DNA of 64,000 nt from Colias croceus (Eukaryota > Arthropoda > Insecta > Lepidoptera > Pieridae), in the NCBI RefSeq assembly GCF_905220415.1, contig NC_059566.1, positions 3,596,001 to 3,660,000 on the forward strand. The letters are read 5' to 3'. This document shows positions 34,935 to 46,300 of the stretch, piece after piece. The notes beneath the pieces are model-generated. The model was not told the origin of the DNA. It saw nothing but the letters and a program-made list of their open reading frames with translations, and made no database searches. The first letter of the stretch is position 1. The number at the start of each line of letters is the position of its first letter. The position numbers and the translations under genes were made by a program.

Positions 34935-35068
34935 GATATAAAAGGTGGTGAAACAGCACTACATTTGCCTGTAAATTCAGCGAATTGTGACCTTCGTCTC
35001 ATAATGGTGATATTTAAGAACATCGATCGAAAACTGTGGAAGAAACTTGCACATGTGCAAAATAGAAG
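34935..35068 (+). pseudogene. Duplicated ankyrin exon (copy of exon 7)
   Basis: 134 nt with intact acceptor and donor and open frame. It differs from 22993-23126 at three bases: two silent and one replacement, GCT to CCT, which turns TALHLAV into TALHLPV in the ankyrin core. It could be a relic or an alternative downstream exon; no start or upstream exons are duplicated with it. Confidence 0.75.
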
Positions 35069-35733
35069 GTAATAAATATTTAATATAATATAAAATTTTC
35101 GTATCAAGTAAGGTCCTACGAAACGGCTGGACCGATTGTCATGAAATTTTGGCACGCAAAGTTTAGATGCAGCAATTTTTTTTTTCTTATTTTTGGCTCT
35201 GTTTCTGTTACCTCATAACTTCCGACTGGTTGAACCGATTTTGATTATTCTTCTAACATTTGAATAGCTTTAAAATGTTAGCAATGTTAGTTACTGCTTT
35301 CGCTTGATCCCATTTTAATTTGTTTATTAAAAAAAAGACAGATTTAATTCAAACTTTGTACACTTATCAAGGATCGGTGACATTACAATAATTTCATGAG
35401 TAATTAATGTTATTAAAGCGTGTTTTTTGAAGTGAAACTTCTTTAAGCGCGTTGAGAGTAAAAGTCGCGTCATGGAAATACCGTCACGTCATGGAGTAAG
35501 GCGACAAATTTGGTACTTACCTTTAAATCTTTTCAAAGAAGTTTCACTTCTTACACGTGTACACAAATAAAATAAATAAATAAATCATTTATTGCATAAA
35601 AACAGACAAACAGAGAAAACGCAGACTCTTTTCTTTATAATATTTATTATCGAATCTTCTCAAAGAAGTTTCACTTCTGACACGTGTGTTCTTTTTGTAA
35701 TTATATTTATATTAAATTGTATTTCTTTTACAG

Positions 35734-35833
35734 CTCGGTAACTCCACTAGAATACGCCAGGTCTGCGAGCAAATCGTCAACGAGACAAAACTTTCCCATC
35801 GAAGTGTTGGAATTCCTCAAGAAATGCCGTTAA
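35734..35833 (+). pseudogene. Duplicated terminal exon (copy)
   Basis: 100 nt with intact acceptor, frame and TAA. It differs from 23746-23845 at three bases, all silent. The close AATAAA after the stop is lost here; another is at 36127-36132. Phase-compatible with the duplicated exon at 34935-35068. Confidence 0.75.
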
Positions 35834-38620
35834 ATGTGTTAAAGACATAAATGTTTGAACATGGAATGGAACGTTTAATTCGAAATTTGAATTTCGAACG
35901 GTTTGATAAAGAACGCACAATTTTTGTGGAATTCGAAAGATGAAATTTGGAATAGATTCGAGTCTTTTTGAATGTATAGAATTTGGAATTCGAATGGAAT
36001 TTTGAATTTGGAACGTAAAATATGAATGCATTCTATTTTGAAATTGGATTGTTAGTTTTTATTTTGATGAATATGAATGACATTGTATTTTTTTAATATT
36101 TTATTTGTTTATCAAAAAACAAATTGAATAAAGAGATTAATAGAAATTTGAACGGAATATTTTTTATACTTGTGTACTAAGCTTGTGTATAAATAAGTTT
36201 TAGTGTTAAAATACGAAATTAAATAAAAAGTGTAATTTTTATAAGACATATTAAAAGGAAAGTATGAATGAAGTTTTGCACAAATATGTATTTTAATATG
36301 GACCTTTTTTACTTGTAAATATATTGTATGTAAAGTAAACAAAAAATTCTTTCGGTGTTCATCATCACGCTAAAACCAACAGGAGCTGAGCAATGCGGGT
36401 AAAACCGCGGGCACAGCTTGTATTAAAATAAACTACATTCTTGTTACATTTTATACAACGTATCTATCTATTATTTTAGTTTCATCAAAATGTATTCAAT
36501 AGTTTTCGTCTAAATTTGTATTTTTTTTTTTAATTTATCCTTCATATTTCTATAATAATTAGATTTATTCATAGAAAAAATTCATTTTAAAATTTTTGAT
36601 TCATATACCATAAGTGCTCTTAATAAAAATAATTTTTAATCATTTTTCATAAATAAATATAATATAGTAAGTAGTACGGTTAGTTTTTTAGATATTTTAA
36701 AATATAAGTAAATTTAGGTACCTGCAATATTTTTTAAAAACTTTTAATGAAGTTAAAATTGATTCTTTTTTAGCGCAGTCGGTTGTGTTTTTTTAAACTA
36801 TGATCTCTAGTTAGGTTTTTTGATCTGAAATAAAGGTTTTAAAGTTTCTGATGGATTTTTTTTAATATTTTTTTTGTAAAAAATATAGTATTGGTAGCAC
36901 AAAGTTAGAGACATTTTAAAGTGAAAATTTTTAATACATCGTCTCAAACTTTTTGGTCTGTGTAGCGCATGTCGCGTGACGCACGATACGTACGATAATT
37001 ATCGTACAAATACGATAATTTTTAGTTAAATGTCTATAGTGTGAAAAAAAGTTTCACTTTTACCGAGGTTTCATAAAACCACACAACATTTTTTCTTTTT
37101 GACAAATATAATGAAAATCCATCATCTACTTTTATTGATGTATTTTAACTTAAGCATAATATTTTTGTAGGTTTTGGTTAGCTTAACTTGCCTATAACTT
37201 GATATTACGGTTATAACTTAGGGTTTAATTAAGTTACATAACAATTTGATAAGAAACAGTTTTAATTCCCACTTTTTCTAAAAACTCCGTCACTCCAAAA
37301 TGGCTTGACCGATTTTAAGACACTTTGTGTATTTGATAGGTCGTGATTTGATAAGAATGATATCGTATTGCCGCTGTATCCCCCATTTTTATAATAAAAT
37401 TTTATATTTTACATTTAATTCTTAAGTTTGAGAAGAGAAATAAATAAATCTTCTATAAGATTAAAATATCAAATTAACGATTTTATTTTAAGATACACGT
37501 AAAAAAATTAAAAAATAAGTGTTATTATTAAGTTGAAAGTCATAAAATTTTTATACATAATATAATACTTATGTATGTATATTAATCTAGTATTTGGCAT
37601 TTTTGTAAAAAAAAAATCTTATGCCGGGTCTAATTATTGTATTCAATATAATATTGAGTTTGAAAGATGTTTTTTATTTATAAATTTATTCACAAAATAA
37701 TAATAAGCACATCTTTTTATATACTTGTACCAAACATTGCCTTATTTAACGGTAAAACTGTAAAATCAACTAAGATTTTTTTATAAAAGCGCGTGTGTGC
37801 TTAGGTATCTTACGTTTCAGAAGTGAAACTTCTTTCGTTTTCAAAGATAAACCCGCATAGTTCCCGTTCCCGTGGAATTTCCGGGATAAAACCTATGTGT
37901 GCTAAATTTCATTGTAATCGGTTCAGTAGTATTTGCATGAAAGTGTAACAAATATACATACATCCATCCTCACAAACATTTATAATATTAGTAGGATAAG
38001 ATTCCTTAGGCGATAGTAGGCCACACTAGTAATTATTTGATTATAATTTCTTTGCTGTGTCAAAATCTATCTAAAATATTACTCGACTGCAAGAAAGAGG
38101 GTTATGTTTTGATTGTATTTGTTATGGAAATCCACGGAATTTCAAAAAAAGCTGAAAGCTGCTTTCATGAAATTTGGTATGGAGATATTTTGATACCCGA
38201 GAAAGGACATAGGCTACTTTGTATCCCGGGAAAATGACGCAATATCGGAAATCCCACGGGAGCGGGAACTATGCGGGTTTTTTTTTGGCTGCGCGGGCGA
38301 AGCCGCGGGCGGAAACTAGTATATTAATATTTTTAAGTACATCTCAAGCGTATTCCGCAGACAACTAATATACATATTACATAATATATGTATTTATAAA
38401 ATTACATTACCTATTTCTACTTATAAATTCTATTCAACATTCTTGTTGTTAAATCTGTAAATTTTTGATCAATAAATATTTTTTTTATAAACTGTGTGTT
38501 TTATTTATAGTAGGTATACCTTACCTTACTAGTAACATAGGTAAGTATTTAAATTTAAGATTACTAATACCTAATACAATGTAGAGGGGAAAGAATGAAT
38601 ATAAAAAACGTTTAATTAAA

Positions 38621-38832
38621 TCTATACTATTAAAATTATAAAGCTGACGAGTTTGTTTGAACGCGTTCCCAAGAACTAGTGGTCCAATTTGAAAAAAAAT
38701 TTCGGTGTTAGATAGGCTCCCAATTTATCGAGGAAGGCTATCTAACACCGAAGCTAAGGCTATATTATATTATCATCACGCTAAGACCAATAGGAGCGGA
38801 GCAATGCGAGTAAAACCGCGGGGCATATCTAG
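38621..38832 (+). mobile_element. Helitron-like element, type A, copy 2
   Basis: Paralogue of 31848-32062. Confidence 0.7.
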
Positions 38833-38893
38833 TTTTCAATATAAAGTGTACCTAGTCAATGAAAATGATCCACTGTTTGCTACTATTCATTGA

Positions 38894-39188
38894 CCGCCTC
38901 CTTGGTACAGTGATTGACGTGTGAGCGTAGAACCGAGAGGTCCTGGGTTCGATTCCCGGTGGAGACGAGGAAAAAAAATGTCTCGGTCTGACTGGACAGA
39001 GAAGGCTGATCACCTACTTGTCCCTAAAGATAAATCCATCTGTGAAACAGATGTATGCATAATGCATCTGCCCCTATCTGCCCCTTGCCCCACAAGGGGA
39101 CATGGGACTTCACTACAGTCGCATTAATACAGCGCCCGCGCCAGTGCAGTACAACAAACAATAATTAATAATTGTTAAAAAAAATAAA
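38894..39188 (+). mobile_element. tRNA-derived SINE (family 2), duplication copy 2
   Basis: Paralogue of 32124-32415 with intact B box GGTTCGATTCC. Confidence 0.78.
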
Positions 39189-40202
39189 TTTGTTATTATG
39201 CAATTTGCTACATTAATTATTGTTGTATTGTTATTGTATGTCAGGGTTTACAGAGTCTTCTGCTCTGACGAGGACGGTTTGCGCTCGTCTATTAAATTAT
39301 TTATGGTATGTCTTTCGCGGAGGCGGTAAACATTTGGCTGTATATTATAATATTTTAATATCGGAATAAACAATGATGTGTAATTTTCTATTAATTCATC
39401 GTATAGAGCTTTATATTCATTGGTTTTTCGAGCTTTTTTACGACGCATTTGTTACCAATTTTTTAATTTATTTTGTGTTATTTGTTAGTGAGTTACCTTT
39501 GTTTAGTGATGTATTAAATCTGGGTGTCTCGTTGACAGTGCCAACTCGACGGTGACGTAATTTTCGAATTACTCCATAGCTTTCTGCGACTCTGCTACAA
39601 TTTAGTTTTAGCGCCATCTATGTTAATTCCACCGTACTACTTCAAAGTTTCGGATAAATTGTTTGATTAGTTAATTGTTCTAATTGATAGATGGCGCAAA
39701 ATTCAATAATCAATTTGTTATCATTGAATGCAATAAAATATAATAATAAATTATTATGATAGAGGCAGTAGTAAAAAGCAGTTTTGGTAAATTTATAAAT
39801 TATAAACGGAGAGTTTAATAAATAGTTCAGCAGTTAAAAGCTAAGCAGTAATGAGTAAAGTAATCAAAAGTGAGTGATTAAAAATTTTATTAAAATTAGT
39901 TCGGTCATACATATCTAAAATATATATGCTAAAATTAAGAACTTGTTTCGTCATTACATTTCTTGAGACATTTTCAAATACATAAATTAAACAGAACATA
40001 TCCAAAAGCTCGATTTCTATATGTAGGTAACTACATAATATAATGATTGTTATTCATATTTGTTATACTTGTTTTTTGCATTCTTCTCTACAGAGAAGAG
40101 ATATTAGTAGTTCAAAAAGGGACTATTCATACACACTTGTAATAAGTTAAAAATAATATTTCTTAGGTATGAAAAGGCAAAAATTGAATTGCTTTCTACT
40201 AA

Positions 40203-40366
40203 TCACTACATAGTATAAAAAGTCGCTCTCTGTCCCTTTGTATGCTTAAATCTTTAAAACTACGCATCGGATTTTGATGGTTTTTTTTAATAGATAGAGT
40301 GATTCAAAAGGAAGGTTTTAGTATATAATTTATTAGGTTTTAGAAAAGCCGCGGGCGGTAAGCTAG
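40203..40366 (+). mobile_element. Helitron-like element, type C, copy 2
   Basis: Paralogue of 33648-33808. Confidence 0.7.
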
Positions 40367-41006
40367 TGTAACAATAAATAAAACTAACAATTATGATGTA
40401 CCTATTAAATTTTCGGTGTTCTGTGAATATCCCCCACATAATTCTTTCGGTGTTAGATATCCCATTTATCGAGGAAGGCTATATATCACGCTAAGCAATG
40501 CAGCAATGCGGATAGAACCGCGGGGCACATCTAGTAATATTATAAAGCTTAATAGTTTGTTTGTTTGAACGCTCTATCTCAGGAACTACTGGTCCGATTT
40601 GAAAAATTCTTACGGTGTTAGATAGCCCATTTAACGAGGAAGGCTACTTCTCTATAAGTGATATTAGTAGCATCAAGTTAGAGTACACATAAATATATAT
40701 TTTAAGATTGGGAAAGAATCAAATAAAACCACAGCATAAGGTCGCATTCTGTATTCACTAATTCGAGTTCCACACATTTACAATCGATACATTCACACTA
40801 CATTAAATGCAAGATACAAAATTTTACAATAAAATATGAACACATCTGCCATTTCTGGTGATATTCCCGTGAAATATACTCATTTATAATATTTTCTACA
40901 GATAAAATTGATATTACATATATTAAACTAGAAAAAATATCATATTATACGTCAAAAGGTATAGATAGGTTACCAAAACAACATTCGATCTTATAAATAC
41001 ACTAAG

Positions 41007-41281
41007 GGTCAACTCACACCAAAAGAGCGGCGAAGGGCAGCGAAGCGGAGCGCAGTTTCCGTGTCATATGAATTTTAACTTTAATTTCATTTCTATAATA
41101 CTTATTATAGCATGCGACTTCTCACGCAGTCGGTTTATGGAATTCCCCGGAATTCACACGCGACTCGTTCGAGTTTCTCAGGCGATTATAAGTTTTATAG
41201 ACAATAAAGTAAAAATTCATATGACACGGAAACTGCGCTCCGCTTCGCTGCGCTTCGCCGCTCTTTTGGTGTGAGTCGACC
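41007..41281. mobile_element. MITE with ~68-bp terminal inverted repeats
   Basis: Left GGTCAACTCACACCAAAAGA and its inverse at the right (CTTTTGGTGTGAGTCGACC); arms reach CATATGAATTTT. Directly follows the end of duplication copy 2. Family not identified. Confidence 0.8.
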
Positions 41282-43274
41282 ATACCGCACACACGATTAG
41301 TCAAAGTGAGATGGCATGATCCAACTGTCGTTAGAAAGAGACACAAAGTAAATTGTGGCTAATTGGCCACATTCCGACGTGTCACTTGCGCTAATAATCA
41401 ATCTATACCTTTTTACTTATAATATTTGATAGCATCAAGTTTGCATTACAAGTCAATAATCGTGCAAACTGCGCAAATTCGATTCAAAAATATATCGACC
41501 GTTTTGACTATCTAGGTACATGAAAATGAAAATGATGGAAAATGCAATAAAAATACAAGTTATATAATAAAAAAATGTACTTAAAACCTAAATTAAGCCA
41601 AATAGCCAACTTATTATACTAAATACAGCACATTGATGTTACAGTCTCTTTCTATCTTGAATAAATTACCCTTAGTTAGAGAGAGATGGCACGACTATGC
41701 GACCAAATTTTTAAGTTAACACCCCTCTCGCTCTAACAAAGTCTAATTGTATGCGATAGAAAGAGATAGCATTACACATTTTAAAGATCGTCACTTATAC
41801 AATATTTAGTAAATCGAATTGAAATTAAATTATACATATGCGATATCAAAATTATCATCGAAAATGACTTTCCGCCAATATTATCCATAAGATATTATCA
41901 CAGAGTAGCAATATATATTTTATTTTATTATATTAAACTCCTGCTTTGAGCTGACCATTTTAAAAAATAAATTAACTACAGATAACGAAACGCAAGCAAA
42001 CGAAAAAACATACACACGCCACATAAGGTGATTTTTTATACATTAGTGTTACAATTATTATGAAAAAAAAAATTTTTTTGAGATCGTTTTTTTATGATTT
42101 TTTTTCAATTTATATTTATTTTTTTGTCATTTATATATTTATACTTTTACGAAATAAGTATGAATATTAAACGCTAAATTAAAAATAAGTTTTTTTGTTT
42201 GTTTGTTTTTTTTTGCATCACGAATTACTAAACCCGGCCGAGATTAATCGATAACAATATACAATTGATGTTTTTCTCAATCGTTAAAAAAATCGGTGGA
42301 CATTTTTTTATTCTCGTAAATATGCATTCACATGTCTTAAGTATTATACTTACATCTAGAAAATATGGAATATTTAGTTATTTTTATTTATTATTATTTT
42401 TTTTTGAACATTTTCACTTACAAAAATCATCACAGTTAAGCTATGGGCCAGAGCAATGTTCGTTTTGTATCAACTTACCGACGACAGATCACATTTTTTT
42501 TATATATATTAATTAACTATAAAGACGTAAATACATAAAAACTACCTATTATTAGCACAATTTTAGTGGCCTTGAACGAAAAGTATTAAAAAATATTTAA
42601 AAAAAAACTACGCTAATACAGTGAAATGTCGTCGACAACCGACCTAATGTAGATTTTATCTAAAAAAATTACAATAATTAATAAAGCTATATACTGATAA
42701 AAACTAAAAAACGACCATTGCCCTTGCGGATGCAATTATTAAAAAAAAAAAGTTAAAAATAATACATTTATTAACCGGTTCCATATTCAAACATGTCAAT
42801 TTCACGCTGCCCTTTATTAAATTAGAATTAAATCATTTCGATCACGGAATTTTGAATATTCAAAAGTGGGATCTCGACATTATTAATTATTATTTATTAT
42901 TACAACTTTTATACGAAAGCATCTTTTCAATTTCGCGCCAACGACATTTGAAATAGAACGCTCTAGTCACATTCCTTAGCCTGATTCTTAAAAAAAAAAA
43001 CAAATTCGTTCATTAATTTTTTTTATTCAAATTACATACAGCCAGTTAACAATTATTTTTTTCGTAATTAAAAAACCAATTGACAGCTAACTTTTTTTTT
43101 TTAATTAAAATAGTAAACAGCCAGTTTATAAACCAATGCTTGTTTATTATTTTTTTTATGCTTAAATATTTAAGAACGAATTTGCTTTTCCCTCGACATG
43201 TTCCCGCCAAATTTAAATAAAGAACAAGTGTTGAGTTTGATTTTTTTTTTTATTTTTTTTTTATTTATGCTATG
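41282..43274 (-). other. AT-rich 3' flank, probable long 3' UTR of cyclin G
   Basis: Two kilobases rich in poly(A)/poly(T) runs and nearly free of the repeats that fill the rest of the window. Many minus-strand AATAAA candidates prevent choosing a cleavage site. No coding signal. Confidence 0.4.
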
Positions 43275-43356
43275 CTAGTTGTCGCAGTACACAGGCAGTA
43301 CGGGGCTTCTCGGCCAATCGGATGTCTCTTCGCATTCGCTGCTTTCGCTTCCGGTT
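43275..43356 (-). CDS. CycG: CycG terminal coding exon
   Basis: Acceptor TTCTAG. Residues 340-366, acidic SESSECEETSDWPRSP then VLPVYCDN and TAG (43275-43277). Confidence 0.85.
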
Positions 43357-46300
43357 CTAGAAAGAAAAATGTTTTTAATTTATTAAAAAAAATGTAGGCT
43401 GATGCAAAATGGGGATTTCGATCAAAAACTTTGAATAAAAAAATTTGAATGTTCCACTATGCTTGTTGCAAAATAATCTTCTCTGTATATACCATACTCT
43501 ACGGCTAGCCTACGAAATGGCTGTACCAATTTCATAAAACTTGTGTGTATTGGTAGGTCTGAGAATCGAACATCTATTTTTCACACCCCTTAGTGAGAAA
43601 AGTAACAAACATAATATAATATAATCTATACTAATATTATAAAGCTGAAGAGTTTGTTTGTTTGAACGCGCTAATCTCAGGTACTACTGGTCCGATTTGA
43701 AAAATTTTTTCGGTGTTAGATAGCCCATTTATCGAGGAAGGCTATAGCTATATATCATCACGCTAAGACCAACAGGAGCGGAGCAATGCGAGCAAAACCG
43801 CACAGCACAGCTAGTTACAAATAATTACCTGTTTCTTACGGGCGTAGAGTCGACAGCGAAGTGTTGTTCCTCGATCGTTGGCAGCATCGATGTAAGTTTG
43901 TCTGTTGGACGTAGCACCTGTGTGCAAAAAGTTTTATTAGAATGTGCTCAGCAATTTCGTGTCGTAATAATACGTGCGTAATATTTGTTTTTTTTTGTTG
44001 AGAAAATTAAATTGAGAAAAAACTTCTTTAGCACCGTTGCCGATTTCGGTTGTAAGTCATTATGTACATATACGAAAAAGCGAGTTCTCCTTTGATATGC
44101 TAGCTGTTGGTTCCTATGGTGTCTTGCGCGCGGTATCCGCGCTTAGGTTGTTGAGGAAGTGATTATGAGGAAGAGGAATTTTTTATTTTATTTTTGAGGA
44201 TGAGGAACCCAAAATATTGCGGAACTTCCGCATTATGAGGAAGCGGAAGAGGAATCCTCAACAAACCTAATCCGCGCCGCGTGATCCTCGTTGCCATGGC
44301 GACAGCGCGGCCCGCTAACTATTACTATTATGCACAACAGAAGATCGGTTGCTATAGCAACCGCGCGCCCCCCACTCGTTACCATGGCAACTCCCCACTT
44401 ACAATCTAAAGCCAACACCACACACCTTGCGCATGCACGAGTTGTGCAGTGTCAAAGCGCGCTGATTGCTAATAGTCAGGTCGGTTACTGCTCGATGCTT
44501 GTTAGCCCGTTGCTATGGTAACATAAAGCTATCACCGGTTCCCTGCTACCGCTGCCCGTTGCACGCGTTGCTATGGTAACATAAAGCTATCACCGGTTCC
44601 CTGCTACCGCTGCCCGTTGCACGCGTTGCTATGGTAACATAAAGCTATCACCGGTTCCCTGCTACCGCTGCCCGTTGCACGCGTTGCTATGGTAACATAA
44701 AGCTATCACCGGTTCCCTGCTACCGCTGCCCGTTGCACGCGTTGCTATGGTAACATAAAGCTATCACCGGTTCCCTGCTACCGCTGCCCGTTGCACGCGT
44801 TGCTATGGTAACATAAAGCTATCACCGGTTCCCTGCTACCGCTGCCCGTTGCACGCGTTGCTATGGCAACTAAAGCTATCACCGGTTCCCTGCTACCGCT
44901 GCCCGTTGCACGCGTTGCTATGGCAACTAAAGCTATCACCGGTTCCCTGCTACCGCTGCCCGTTGCACGCGTTGCCATGGCAACTAAAGCTATCACCGCA
45001 CGTTGCACGTCCGCTCTCTAGAGCTGTCACACGAATAGTATTGCTATTGCACATGGTAACCAAGTGGCGCCCGGTTCAGGGGCCTTAGACAAAGTAACAA
45101 TTACAAAACGATAACGAAGTTAGAAATCGCAAAAATGTATGGGATTGACATACGCCGCGTTAGATCACGTGGTCTATCTAATGTCAATCCCATACATTTT
45201 TGCGATTTCTAACTTCGTTATCGTTTTGTAATTGTTACTTTGTCTAAGGCCCCTTGTTACAGACGCTTCCCACGCTGCATTCGGCACCCGTTGCCATAGC
45301 AACGCCTCACCCCTAACCACCTAACATAAGAGCACCACCACACACCTTACGGGTCCGCTCGCTGAGCCGCCACACGAGCCGCTGCCGCTGCACGGCCGCA
45401 CCTCGAGCCTCGTACCGCGCCAACACGCTGCGGAAACGCGTACGAACCGCCACTAGGGACGCGTCGCTCATCTGAAATGGCATAACAGTTGTTATAGTGA
45501 AACGGAAAAGTGACATTATATATAAATAACTAGAGGTCCGCCCCGGCTTCGCCCGTGGTACATATTTCGCAATAAAAGGTAGCCTATGACCTTTCTCGGG
45601 TATCAAAATATCTCCATACCAAATTTCATGCAAATTGGTTCAGTAGTTTAGGCGTGATAGAGTAACAGACAGACAGACAGAGTTACTTTCGCATTTATAA
45701 TATTAGTATGGATAAGGAACGCATCGCTCATAGCGCGACCGTACCACTATGAGAGACGCGTTGCTTATCTGAAGTGGCATTCAAATTGTTATAATCGAAC
45801 GTTAAAATAACATTATTTAGGTTAACAATCTAAATATATCATAGTGTGCATAAAATACAAAACAGAGATTTTGCAATGCCACAATTGCTAGAGAGAAAGT
45901 ACTGTTAATAATCTTAATAGAAAAATTTACTCAAAGAACAAAAATCCATTCGTTTCGAAAAGAAAAATATGACCTGAAAATTAGCTTGATAGACCCCAGG
46001 ATTTCAAAATATAAAAACTACTGTTATATTTTAAAAATTAAATTATCTATAATATAAAAATGAATCCCAGAATGTGTTGGTAAGCGCATAACTTTAGAAC
46101 AGCTGAACCGATATCTTTAATTCTTTTTTTATTATATTCCTTGAAGTACGAGGATGGTTCTTATGTAGAGAAAACGTGAAAATGTACCACGGGCGAAGTC
46201 GGGGCGGACCGCTAGTTATAAATAATTGCTATAATACTCACATGACAATACGCCTGCAGTTGCGCGGCGAATTCATACAAGCAATACGCCTCCTCCGGTA

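Larger units (their letters stand above)
34522..40922 (+). repeat. Tandem segmental duplication, copy 2 (6.4 kb)
   Basis: Direct tandem copy of 22577-34521 lacking the array and several insertions, so it preserves empty sites. The last shared bases are ACATATA at 40916-40922. Divergence by eye is a few percent with many small indels. Confidence 0.9.

Noticed and set aside
44233..45088. Several frames with repeated peptide blocks on both strands
   Set aside because: Translations of the X-box tandem repeat inside a cyclin G intron; no splice or start support.
45313..45633. 106-codon minus-strand frame as a separate gene
   Set aside because: It fuses cyclin G exon 8 to an adjoining Helitron; only 45346-45471 is coding.
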